The notes under the pieces were generated by a model. It made no database searches. It had not been told where the DNA came from and saw only the letters and a program-made list of their open reading frames with translations. A DNA stretch of 64,000 nucleotides from assembly GCF_041860085.1 (NCBI RefSeq), contig NZ_CP124747.1, positions 434,001-498,000 on the forward strand, written 5' to 3'. Below, one piece after another: positions 35,673-43,674 of this stretch (its first letter is position 1; the number at the start of each line of letters is the position of its first letter). The translations under genes were made by a program, and so were the position numbers. This stretch comes from Schlesneria sp. DSM 10557 (GTDB lineage Bacteria > Planctomycetota > Planctomycetia > Planctomycetales > Planctomycetaceae).

Positions 35673-37112
35673 ATGAGACACGCTCGGTTGCTGTTCTGTC
35701 TGCTTCTCTCACAATTCACTTTCGGCGCATTTGGCAGTGCTGATGCCGCTGACAGAAAAGAGCTGAAAGCGGGGGCGGCACGCGTCGTCATCAACCCGGA
35801 CATGGGCGAGCTCATCGTTGGGAACTTCGGAATGCCGCCCGCCACGCAAATTCATGATGACATTACGGCGCGTTGCCTGCTCCTCGATAACGGCGAAGCG
35901 CGAATTGCGTTTGTGATCGTCGACAGCGTGCACGTTCCGCGAGGCATCTTTGATGCGGCCCGGGCCCTGATCACGAGCGATAGTGAAATCGCTCCTGTGG
36001 GGCTGGTCATGTCATCAACGCACACGCATTCCGCAACGTCCTCAGGCGACTGGATGCTCAAGAGCGACGCCCTTTTTAACGTTTACCAGCAGCGGGCCAT
36101 CAATGGGATTTATGAGGCCGTCAAACAGGCGAGCAGTCATGTCCAGCCAGTACGGGTTGCCTGGGGGAGCTTTGATGAGTCATCTCACCTCAATAACCGA
36201 AGATGGTACGTCTCGGATCCCGCGCTTCTGGTGAATCCGATCGGAGGGACAGATCAGGTTCGCATGAACCCTGCGGCCGGATCAGCGGCTCTGGTTCGAC
36301 CAGCCGGTCCGGTGGATCCCCAGTTTTCCTTTATCAGTGTCAGGACACTGGATGGAACACCGCTTTCTCTGCTTGCGAACTACTCGCTGCATTACGTGGG
36401 AGGTGTGCCCAGCGGAGTCATCTCGGCGGACTACTTCGGGGTTTTTAATGATCAGATTGGAACGTTGCTGAATGGAGGAAATCCCGTTCCGGGATTTGTG
36501 GGACTGTATTCCAATGGGACAAGCGGCGATGTGAATAACGTCGACTTCTCGGGCAAAAACAAGAAAGCATATCAACCATTTGAAAAGATGACGGAGGTGG
36601 CAACTCAACTTGCCGAACGAACGGCCGTCGAAGAGAAGAAGCTGCAGTGGCACGACTGGGTGCCGCTGAAACTTGCCGAGACGGAACTCGTTCTGCAGGT
36701 CCGTCAACCTGATGAAGCACTTGCCAGGCATGTGGCAGCGGTCCTTACACGCCCCGAAGGAGAAGCGGGGCGACACGGTTTGGAAAGTGTCTATGCTCGC
36801 CGGATTAAAGGCTTGATGGATGGACCGAAAGAGATTTCTGCCAAGCTGCAGGCGGCGCGTATTGGCGAGCAGGTGATCACTTCGATCCCGTTTGAAGTCT
36901 TTGCAGAAATCGGCCTGGAGATCAAAGAAAAAAGTCCGTTTGCGGCCACGTTCACAATCTCGCTGGCAAATGGGGGCTATGGCTACCTTCCCACACCTGC
37001 ACAGCATGCCGTCGGTGGCTACGAAACCTGGCTGGGGACGAATAACGTTCAGTTGGATTCATCAGAAAAAATCGTCGAGCAGCTGCTGAAGCTGATCGAC
37101 ACTCTACAGTAG
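35673..37112 (+). CDS. neutral-ceramidase-like exported hydrolase
   Basis: A 479-residue exported protein that resembles the neutral/alkaline non-lysosomal ceramidase family. The signal peptide is MRHARLLFCLLLSQFTFGAF. The zinc-site motif MSSTHTHSATSSGDW (about residues 111-125) and the segment YSNGTSGDVNNVD match the family pattern; VVINPDMGELIVGNFG and SLHYVGGVPSGVISADYFG are also typical. It is shorter than the Pseudomonas enzyme, and the substrate may not be ceramide. Planctomycetes carry many such paralogues. The ATG at 35673 has AAAGGA ahead. It stands alone. Confidence 0.85.
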   Translation: MRHARLLFCLLLSQFTFGAFGSADAADRKELKAGAARVVINPDMGELIVGNFGMPPATQIHDDITARCLLLDNGEARIAFVIVDSVHVPRGIFDAARALITSDSEIAPVGLVMSSTHTHSATSSGDWMLKSDALFNVYQQRAINGIYEAVKQASSHVQPVRVAWGSFDESSHLNNRRWYVSDPALLVNPIGGTDQVRMNPAAGSAALVRPAGPVDPQFSFISVRTLDGTPLSLLANYSLHYVGGVPSGVISADYFGVFNDQIGTLLNGGNPVPGFVGLYSNGTSGDVNNVDFSGKNKKAYQPFEKMTEVATQLAERTAVEEKKLQWHDWVPLKLAETELVLQVRQPDEALARHVAAVLTRPEGEAGRHGLESVYARRIKGLMDGPKEISAKLQAARIGEQVITSIPFEVFAEIGLEIKEKSPFAATFTISLANGGYGYLPTPAQHAVGGYETWLGTNNVQLDSSEKIVEQLLKLIDTLQ

Positions 37113-37622
37113 AGAGCGGCGTAGGGGGCACCGCATTTCCTCGTTCGGCATCGCCCGGCGAAGATCGAATTGCAGCAAGCGAATGAGTCCCGGAGTGCAG
37201 CTGTTGTTCGTTTCGCTAGCCGGAATGGTCGATACATGTCATCCCGGGCTCTTTGCTGTTGTCACCGCGTCGCACTGCCACTGTGCTGGCCCATCACTGC
37301 GTGTCAGGCAGTAGTGGGATTCGATGCGTAACGAGGCGCCGGAAGCAGGCAATTGGCACATTGAATGGATGCACCTTTGATTTGAGAGAGAGTGCTGAGC
37401 TGGGGCATCGCCGAACGAAAAGCTGCCTCTGCAAACATCGGCCTCCGAGGAATAACTGGCTTGCCGTTAGGCTGCGAGAATGAGAACTTCCGCGGGGGAT
37501 TCTTGGTAACATTTGAACGGTTGACCAACATTTAGAAAGCCGGTCTTCCTGTTCAACAAGCCTCGCAGGACTGCGGAACGTTCTGAGAGAGGCGCCCAAG
37601 CGTTAACTGAACAGCCTAATCC
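37113..37622. other. intergenic region, no gene recognised
   Basis: About 510 bases between the ceramidase-like gene and the nucleotidyltransferase cassette. The minus-strand frame 37294-37599 and the plus-strand frame 37253-37483 show no domain and no good start, and were not called. No hairpin was seen. The cassette promoter should lie at the right end. Confidence 0.4.
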
Positions 37623-38231
37623 ATGGATTGCTACGAAACACACATTACCGTCGACGCCTGCAGTCCTGAAGTCGCAGAAAGGGTGACCGATTGGGCCGTT
37701 CGGTCTCGGATGAAGTGGACCCACATTTTACTTGAAGGCGGGGAACGACCGTCTCAGCCGATGATCACTTTCTGGGGACAGGGGGCCGTTGAAGAGCAGC
37801 TTCGTGTCGCCGCGCAGGTTGGGAAGGAGATTGCTCGGTGGGGACTCTCTGTGGTACGGGTGAAAGTTGAAACGGGTATTGAAGGGGACGAGGTTCCTGA
37901 GTGCACATCGGAGGCGTGCGACCGCCTGACTCAGTACTTCGAGCATCATATCAAAGTTGTGCTGTCGGATTTCGAAGCTGTGGATCTGCTGCGGCAGCGG
38001 GCGGCAGAACGTGGTGCCCGACTCTCCCAGAACATCAGGCGTCAACGTGCAGATGGGACGGCGGAACGATTCGTGACGCAGAGGGTTTTTGGCCTGGGGC
38101 GCGTCGACGCCAGCTCGATACTGAACCAATTGCTGGAGCGACTGCGGGAGTCAGGATTCTGTATTGCCGAAGTGGAACAAGAGTATGTCGTCTTCGACTC
38201 GAATCTGGCCGTCGACTCAGGCTGGCTCTGA
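37623..38231 (+). CDS. hypothetical protein, partner of AbiEii-like nucleotidyltransferase
   Basis: A 202-residue soluble protein of unknown function. The start MDCYETHITVDACSPEVA and the segment MKWTHILLEGGERPSQPMIT resemble a family I remember from actinobacteria (ETHITV plus KFTHI-x-L-x-RG-x-PSQPM), where a nucleotidyltransferase gene is sometimes next door. It appears to have two similar alpha/beta halves, and R-x-R-x-KVE-type features recur, but no catalytic motif is obvious. It is 18 bases upstream of the AbiEii-like gene on the same strand, so the pair is one transcript. Confidence 0.7.
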   Translation: MDCYETHITVDACSPEVAERVTDWAVRSRMKWTHILLEGGERPSQPMITFWGQGAVEEQLRVAAQVGKEIARWGLSVVRVKVETGIEGDEVPECTSEACDRLTQYFEHHIKVVLSDFEAVDLLRQRAAERGARLSQNIRRQRADGTAERFVTQRVFGLGRVDASSILNQLLERLRESGFCIAEVEQEYVVFDSNLAVDSGWL

Positions 38232-38249
38232 TCCTGAAAGGACTGCCGC

Positions 38250-39215
38250 GTGTCACTGTTTGAAATCTTGAATCGCTTTCTGGGGAGGAAGAATTCCTCG
38301 AAGCAGCCAAACCGTCCGACCCACCCAGCCACTCTCCGTATCGAACTTGCCAACCCGGAGCTCAATCGGCCCATTGTGTTCGATCCGGCATTGAGGCAGT
38401 TCACTGCGCATCGGGCAGGTGAACCTGCCTTCGAATCTGGACTTGAAGCGGACATCTGGCGTTCCAGTCGCCTGGCAGTCCTGCAGCACATGCTCTGCGT
38501 TGTCCGTCAGTCTCGATGGAGCCCGCACCTGATGCTGCGCGGCAGTGCCTTGATGGTGAGTTGGTTTGGGGAACTGGCTCGTCGTCCCGGCGATCTGGAT
38601 TGGGTCGTTCTTCCCGCCGAGTGGAAAGCCCACGGAAAAGAGTCACGACGCCTGATCGCAGATCTCCTTGAGGGGATCGAGGGGGCGTCGATCGGCGACG
38701 AGATTCTGGTCCCACCAGACTCGCACGTGATGGAAGATATCTGGACTTACGAACGCGCCTCAGGGATCCGCATTGTCGTCCCGTGGAATCATACCAATTC
38801 CAAATACAACGGATCCGTTCAGATGGACTTCGTTTTTCAAGAAGAGTTTCCCTCTGAGCCACTCAGCACTGCCGTGTCAGTTGGTGATTTCCCGCCTGTG
38901 GAACTGTTGGCAGTGAGCCCTCACCAATCGCTTGCCTGGAAACTGCTTTGGCTTACGTCAGATTCCTACCCGATGGGCAAGGATCTGTACGATGCCGTGC
39001 TGCTCGCCGAAAAATTCGGAGCAAGCGTGGACATTATTCGAGAGACCTTTCGCGTTGCCGGGGCAGAACCGACTCAGATCGAACAAATAGGAGTTCTAAG
39101 TGAATCGATAGAGTGGAATGAGTTTTTGAAAGAACATCCTCATGTCACTGGCACTGCCGGGGAGTGGCAGCAGCGACTTACAAACTCTCTCGACTCTGTT
39201 TTTAAAAAACGCTGA
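38250..39215 (+). CDS. AbiEii/AbiGii-type nucleotidyltransferase
   Basis: A 321-residue protein of the AbiEii toxin-type nucleotidyltransferase fold. The core motifs are present: RGSALM (residues 97-102, the GS motif), the acidic pair D115 and D117 in RRPGDLDW, a third acidic residue D193 in VQMDFVF, and the C-terminal LAWKLLWLTSD (K231) with KDLYDAVLL (244-252), the family's lysine/aspartate signature. Related AbiEii/MenT proteins pyrimidylate tRNA acceptor ends or modify nucleotides and can act as toxins. The partner at 37623 is not a known AbiEi antitoxin. Start is GTG at 38250, 18 bases after the previous stop. Confidence 0.8.
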   Translation: MSLFEILNRFLGRKNSSKQPNRPTHPATLRIELANPELNRPIVFDPALRQFTAHRAGEPAFESGLEADIWRSSRLAVLQHMLCVVRQSRWSPHLMLRGSALMVSWFGELARRPGDLDWVVLPAEWKAHGKESRRLIADLLEGIEGASIGDEILVPPDSHVMEDIWTYERASGIRIVVPWNHTNSKYNGSVQMDFVFQEEFPSEPLSTAVSVGDFPPVELLAVSPHQSLAWKLLWLTSDSYPMGKDLYDAVLLAEKFGASVDIIRETFRVAGAEPTQIEQIGVLSESIEWNEFLKEHPHVTGTAGEWQQRLTNSLDSVFKKR

Positions 39216-39304
39216 ACCGGAGAGGAAAATCTGTCGTCGGACTCTGACATGATTCCAAGGCGCGAGACTTTCCATTGAGAGCCATACGCGGGATTGATTC
39301 TCGA

Positions 39305-40297
39305 ATGAAACTCAGATCGCTCATTATCGTTATTTGTGTCGTGATTGGATGCGAGTCAAATGCGAAGACTCAAAGCGGAAATCAGAGAGAACGGGCGGAT
39401 CAGGGGACTCATTTTTTTGCCACGCAAGGCAAGCTCAGGTCTGTACAGATGACGCAGACGCAGTTGTTTGAAATTGCTCAAATGGGCCACTGTCATTCGT
39501 CCAAAGATAGGCTTGCGAATTCAATCGTGGCCGCCACTCTCATGACCGCAGGTCCTGCTCAGCTCGACTGCGCACTTCGTCTGGCGGAATGTGAGGACGT
39601 CGAGGTACGTAAGACTGCTCTTCTGCTGGCAGCCAATTATCTGCCGAGCATCCCGGAAGCGGGGCGAAACAGCTTGAAAAGCGTTGCGAATTCGGATGCC
39701 GCTATGCGGGCTGCGATCATTTTGTCCGAAACCCGGTTAGATGAGCTCGCGATCGGGGGAGTCGATATTTCTGAATTGGTTCGTTCGGCGGCAGCCCGTC
39801 GGATCGGTTTTCTGGTCGCGACCCGGAACGCCGACGAACTCTCCGCGAAGGGCGTGCTAACCCGACTCATGATCGACGACGACGTTCTGGTTCGGACAAA
39901 CGCCGTGCTCGCCTGTAGAGAGTTCAGTCCGGCAGCGATTGTGGACCTGCGTCCAATACTCGAGGGGCTGATGCTTGATACCCGAGAGGAAGTACAGATT
40001 GAGGACTTGCTGGCAACCGACAACGATGATTCGCTCGTTGAAATGTACTTTCCATCAGAATACCACGGTCATCGCTGGTTGCTTTCGCGCTTTGCGAATG
40101 TGCTGGTGCAAAGGGCGCCCAATACAGCTCCCCCGGTCGGCTACGAGCCCTATATCGATCTCACAGGTCCAACCACGATCGGGTGGCGAGCGCTGACGGT
40201 GATTAAAGTGCTGGGGGCAGACGAATCGAAAGATTTCATTGATCGAATACGAAAAGGCTTTGACCCACTTTCCCGGCGGCGTCGGGTGCTTGAATGA
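39305..40297 (+). CDS. HEAT-like repeat lipoprotein
   Basis: A 330-residue exported protein. The ATG at 39305 gives a lipoprotein signal, MKLRSLIIVICVVIGC, with the lipobox VIGC. The mature part is all-helical and built of 30-40-residue repeats as in HEAT or ARM-like solenoids (VEVRKTALLLAANYLPSIPE, LVRSAAARRIGFLVATRNAD, VLVRTNAVLACREFSPAAIV). No enzyme motif is visible. A scaffolding or binding role at the membrane is plausible. It follows the AbiEii cassette by about 90 bases. Confidence 0.7.
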   Translation: MKLRSLIIVICVVIGCESNAKTQSGNQRERADQGTHFFATQGKLRSVQMTQTQLFEIAQMGHCHSSKDRLANSIVAATLMTAGPAQLDCALRLAECEDVEVRKTALLLAANYLPSIPEAGRNSLKSVANSDAAMRAAIILSETRLDELAIGGVDISELVRSAAARRIGFLVATRNADELSAKGVLTRLMIDDDVLVRTNAVLACREFSPAAIVDLRPILEGLMLDTREEVQIEDLLATDNDDSLVEMYFPSEYHGHRWLLSRFANVLVQRAPNTAPPVGYEPYIDLTGPTTIGWRALTVIKVLGADESKDFIDRIRKGFDPLSRRRRVLE

Positions 40298-40333
40298 ATC
40301 CGTATCAAGAGGCACATTGGAATCTCAGCGCGG

Positions 40334-40555
40334 GTGTCCCGAACGTGGCGCCGACTGGATCCGTCACTTTCGGAGGATGTGTCGGCCTTGATCACTTCCG
40401 CTGCTGGGCTGCTCGGCAATTACAAAATCCTTTACGAACCTGTTCGCAGCTCGACGTGTCGACGCTGGGCGTTAGAGATGTCGTGGACATCGGTGGCGGT
40501 GTTCGATTGGCTTTTCGTCCGTGACGAACCGGAGGTGCAGCATGTTTACAAATGA
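40334..40555 (+). CDS. possible small protein ahead of the SEC-C gene
   Basis: A 73-residue frame beginning at a GTG (40334) and ending in TGA at 40553-40555, which overlaps an ATG at 40552. Its C-terminal part, [20 protein letters not shown] and [16 protein letters not shown], reads like real protein. The upstream 15 residues do not, so the gene may be broken or begin elsewhere: an ATG at 40294 in another frame, overlapping the previous stop, would fit if one base were missing. No family known. Confidence 0.35.
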   Translation: MSRTWRRLDPSLSEDVSALITSAAGLLGNYKILYEPVRSSTCRRWALEMSWTSVAVFDWLFVRDEPEVQHVYK

Positions 40556-40584
40556 CGTTCATGATCAGGTGTTTTTTCGAGACG

Positions 40585-40752
40585 ATGAGTAAGCGGCGTC
40601 GCGGATTCCCTTCTGAAAAGCAGGTCAAACGTGGCGTGAGGGTGGTGCATGGTGACAAACTGCTGGAGGAAAAGCTGGGCAGAAACGACCTTTGCCCGTG
40701 TGGCTCCCGCAAGCGGTTCAAGAAATGCTGCCTGACAACAGGCTGCTTTTGA
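40585..40752 (+). CDS. SEC-C motif mini-protein
   Basis: A 55-residue protein consisting of a basic start ([17 protein letters not shown]) and a C-terminal SEC-C zinc-binding motif, [18 protein letters not shown], with the C-x-C-x8-CC spacing of the motif found at the end of SecA. SEC-C tails bind zinc and often mediate contacts with ribosomes or other proteins. The ATG at 40585 is chosen; an ATG in the same frame at 40552, overlapping the previous stop, is also possible. It lies just ahead of the kinase/Thg1 pair on the same strand. Confidence 0.75.
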   Translation: MSKRRRGFPSEKQVKRGVRVVHGDKLLEEKLGRNDLCPCGSRKRFKKCCLTTGCF

Positions 40753-40866
40753 CGGCGTGAACCGGCATCACTTTTTTCAGAGAGTAACGTTGGTGAAAGT
40801 TCGAGCGGGTGCCCCTTTCCGGCGTCGCCGTCGGAGGGGGGCGATCCCATTTTGAGGCCTCAGATC

Positions 40867-41313
40867 ATGGAAGCCGTGGTATTCATCGGTCTGCAGGCCT
40901 CGGGGAAATCGTCGTTCTTTAAAGAGCGATTCTTCCGTACCCACGCCCGCATCAGCCTCGACCTGCTCAAGACCCGCAATCGGGAGTGGCAGTTCCTGCA
41001 GGTTTGTCTGCAGACAGGGCAACGGCTCGTGATTGATAACACGAATCCCACACGTGAAGACCGTGCCCGGTTCATTTGCCCCATCAAGGATGCCGGCTTC
41101 CGCCTCGTAGGATTTTACTTTCAGTCCCACATCGATGGCTGTCTGGAACGAAACCGCGATCGATGTCCGGAAGAACGCGTGCCGGACCTGGGGATCTGCT
41201 CGACGGCAAAGAAGTTGGAATTGCCGAGTTTCGAAGAAGGGTTCGATCAGCTGTATTACGTCCGACTTGATGCAGGACAGTTTGTTGTCGAGGAATGGCA
41301 AGATGAAGTTTGA
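40867..41313 (+). CDS. P-loop nucleotide kinase (polynucleotide-kinase-like)
   Basis: A 148-residue ATP-binding kinase of the AAA_33/PNK-like type. The Walker A motif is GLQASGKS (residues 8-15). RISLDLLKTRN holds a conserved aspartate suited to catalysis, and VIDNTNPTREDR (56-67) is the typical NTN loop of this group. Such proteins phosphorylate RNA or DNA 5' ends or small molecules. The chosen ATG at 40867 has GAGG nine bases upstream. It overlaps the start of the Thg1-like gene by 11 bases, so the two are translationally coupled. A nucleic-acid end-healing role is inferred from the context. Confidence 0.82.
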   Translation: MEAVVFIGLQASGKSSFFKERFFRTHARISLDLLKTRNREWQFLQVCLQTGQRLVIDNTNPTREDRARFICPIKDAGFRLVGFYFQSHIDGCLERNRDRCPEERVPDLGICSTAKKLELPSFEEGFDQLYYVRLDAGQFVVEEWQDEV

Positions 41314-42100
41314 CGACCTCGATCGGAAAATGCGGGTCTACGAAACGGTCGCCGATTATTGCGTGCTACCGGGTGTTCACATGGTCGCCCGCCTGGATGG
41401 TCGCAGTTTTACTCGTCTGACCAAGGAGATCTGCAAGTTTGAAGCGCCGTTCGATCAACGGTTCCGAGATTTGATGGTCGAGACGGCTGAGGGGCTAATG
41501 ACCTGCGGCTTCCGGGTGATCTATGCCTATACGCAAAGTGACGAGATTTCATTGCTGTTCGATCTCGATGAGCGGCAGTTCGGGCGGAAGTTGCGAAAGT
41601 TTAATTCCACGCTAGCAGGCGAAGCGAGCGCCCGGTTCTCGCTGCTGCTCGGGAATGTTGCGACGTTTGACTGCCGTATTTCGCAGTTGCCCAACATCGG
41701 CCTGGTAGTGGATTACTTTCGCTGGAGAAATGAGGACGCGGCACGCAACGCGATGAGTGCGCACTGCTATTGGATGAGTCGAAAGCAGGGGCTCGATCAG
41801 CGGGCCGCTACCGCGAAAAATTACGGACTGTCCGTGGGTCAGATGAACGAATTTCTTTTCCAGCAAGGGATCAACTTCAATGATCTTCCCAACTGGCAAA
41901 AGCGAGGAGTTGGACTTTCCTGGGAGTCGGTCGAACTGGTGACCACAAATCGGAAGACTGGGGACGAAGTCGCGGTGCGGCGACAACGGATCAAACGCAA
42001 CTTCGACCTTCCGATGAAGGATGAGTACAGTCGGTACATCGAAGCCCTGATCACGAAGCCCGCCAACGACGAGAGGGCGGAAAAGATCAATCTTTCGTAA
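41303..42100 (+). CDS. Thg1-like protein, 3'-5' RNA polymerase family
   Basis: A 265-residue member of the tRNAHis guanylyltransferase superfamily. The palm-domain metal ligands are visible: D32 in ARLDGRSFTRLT and D80 with E81 in YTQSDEISLLF. RKFNSTLAGEASARF and KRGVGLSW match the family's nucleotide-binding and C-terminal motifs. The HINNLYN motif of eukaryotic Thg1 is absent, which places it with bacterial Thg1-like proteins. Those add nucleotides in the 3'-5' direction to repair truncated 5' ends of tRNAs. The ATG at 41303 overlaps the kinase stop by 11 bases and has AGGAAT ahead. Confidence 0.9.
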   Translation: MKFDDLDRKMRVYETVADYCVLPGVHMVARLDGRSFTRLTKEICKFEAPFDQRFRDLMVETAEGLMTCGFRVIYAYTQSDEISLLFDLDERQFGRKLRKFNSTLAGEASARFSLLLGNVATFDCRISQLPNIGLVVDYFRWRNEDAARNAMSAHCYWMSRKQGLDQRAATAKNYGLSVGQMNEFLFQQGINFNDLPNWQKRGVGLSWESVELVTTNRKTGDEVAVRRQRIKRNFDLPMKDEYSRYIEALITKPANDERAEKINLS

Positions 42101-42452
42101 TCCCGTTGGAGCTGACTCAGGATTCGCGCCATGTCGGGGCCCGGATTCGAAGCGATCGTTCGCCGGGTTCACACAGGCCTCCAGCGCAGCCGCGGGATGT
42201 GACGCAGGGTCGATACGGACGGCCTGTAAACGTTCCGCAGGGGATTAGGAGCCGCAGACGTTCTCGACAGTTGCTGACCGAGGCTACGGCGCAGCCGAGA
42301 ATCAGCGGCCAAGAAGCCTGTGAGGCCGCAAACGAACCACGATTCCGTGGTGCAGTGGAAGAGTGGTCCCGGACTGTTGTCTGCGGTAGCGGGGGAGAAG
42401 TGGTCTGCGATACGATGCGACTGCTTTTCACTTTGAACTTGCAGGATTGTCA
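42101..42452. other. intergenic region
   Basis: About 350 GC-rich bases between the Thg1-like gene and holB. Open frames on both strands look like chance. No tRNA cloverleaf could be drawn, and no terminator hairpin with T run is visible. Confidence 0.35.
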
Positions 42453-43529
42453 ATGTCGATCTGGTCACCGCTCCGTGGGCATGCCGAACAAAAAGAAATG
42501 TTTCGCCGGACGATTCGCCGTAACCGGCTTTCCCAGGCGTATCTCTTCGTCGGTCCCTCGGGAATCGGTAAACGCAAGTTTGCTCAACTGCTGGCGCATG
42601 CACTGTTGTGCCAGAATCCCGGTGAGGACCCGCTCGAAGCGTGTGGCCAATGTGCGGGCTGCAAGCCATTCCTCGCGGGGGCTCATCCTGATTTTCTGGC
42701 CGTCGGGTGTCCCGAAGGTAAGCGAGAGCTGCCGATTGCTTTGCTGCTGGGGCCTGAAGAGCGGCGAGGGCAGGAGGGGTTATGTCACGATCTCTCACTG
42801 GCGCCACTTCCGGGGTCTCGCAAGGTCGCCATCGTCGATGACGCTGACACGATGAACGATGCCAGTGCGAACGCGTTTCTCAAGACGCTTGAAGAGCCCC
42901 CTGAACGGGCCATTCTCATTTTGATCGCGTCGAACCTGGATGCACTCTTATCGACGATCCGATCGCGATGCCAGCTTGTGCGGTTCTCGCCATTGGAAAC
43001 CGAGGATATCCGTGCGATGCTGATCGAGCAGCAGTTGGCTCAGTCAGACGACGACGTCAACTTTGCGGCCGCACTGAGCGAAGGGAGTCTCACCACGGCC
43101 ACGCAACTGCTGGAGCCTGAGCTTCGTGAGCTGCGAACGCTGCTGTATCGGCAACTTGCGCAAGTGAGTTTCAGCGGATTAGGGTTGGCAAAGTCGCTGC
43201 TGGAGGGAATTGGCAAGATCAGTTCCGAGACATCAGTGCAGCGGATCAACGCCCAATGGCTGATTCGGTTTCTCGTCGAGTTCTTTCGCATGGCGGTGTG
43301 GCAGATCGGCCAGGGGCCGACCGAGTCGGTTCCATTTTCGGCCGAAGTGTCGCAGTTTGTGAATCGACTGATGACCCAGTCAGACGATGTCGAGGTCGTC
43401 GGGGGGCTCATTGAACGGTGCGTTGAGGCCGCGATCCATGTGGATCAGAACGTGGCGGTTCCGCTGGTGCTGGAATCGCTCTGCCAGGACCTGTCACGGT
43501 TGTTGCGTCTGGCGGCTCCGGCGCATTGA
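42453..43529 (+). CDS. holB: DNA polymerase III delta' subunit
   Basis: A 358-residue clamp-loader ATPase relative that helps load the sliding clamp on DNA. The P-loop is VGPSGIGKRKFAQLLA; the zinc module has cysteines in LLCQNPGEDP and CGQCAGCKPF; the Walker B-like VAIVDDADTMNDASANAFLK and LLSTIRSRC carry the clamp-loader signature. EEPPERAILILIASN is a typical sensor 1 region. The ATG at 42453 has AGGA nine bases ahead; a TTG two codons earlier is possible. The usual neighbour tmk (thymidylate kinase) is not adjacent. Confidence 0.9.
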   Translation: MSIWSPLRGHAEQKEMFRRTIRRNRLSQAYLFVGPSGIGKRKFAQLLAHALLCQNPGEDPLEACGQCAGCKPFLAGAHPDFLAVGCPEGKRELPIALLLGPEERRGQEGLCHDLSLAPLPGSRKVAIVDDADTMNDASANAFLKTLEEPPERAILILIASNLDALLSTIRSRCQLVRFSPLETEDIRAMLIEQQLAQSDDDVNFAAALSEGSLTTATQLLEPELRELRTLLYRQLAQVSFSGLGLAKSLLEGIGKISSETSVQRINAQWLIRFLVEFFRMAVWQIGQGPTESVPFSAEVSQFVNRLMTQSDDVEVVGGLIERCVEAAIHVDQNVAVPLVLESLCQDLSRLLRLAAPAH

Positions 43530-43573
43530 TGACCGCTGCGCGCGACGCTCCGGGCGGGGAGCGGGAATAAAAA

Positions 43574-43606
43574 ACGCTGCCTGTCCGGGGGAGGGACAAG
43601 CAGCGT
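43574..43606 (-). terminator. intrinsic terminator behind the cyanophycinase-like gene
   Basis: Read on the minus strand, ACGCTGCTTGTCC pairs with GGACAGGCAGCGT over 13 positions (one mismatch) around a 7-base loop and is followed by TTTTTTATT (plus-strand As at 43567-43574). It lies about 70 bases beyond the stop of the minus-strand gene and also separates it from holB. Confidence 0.9.
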
Positions 43607-43674
43607 GGATGCCGGCCGCTGGAACTGATGCGGCCGGAGTCCTCTTACGATTCCCGAAAGGGGACGTGGCTGAG

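Noticed and set aside
37294-37599. 101-codon minus-strand frame between the ceramidase-like gene and the AbiEii cassette
   Set aside because: No recognisable start site or domain; composition looks random.
42101-42452. tRNA-like GGATTCGAA and GGGTTCACA strings before holB
   Set aside because: No acceptor, anticodon or D arms could be paired around them.
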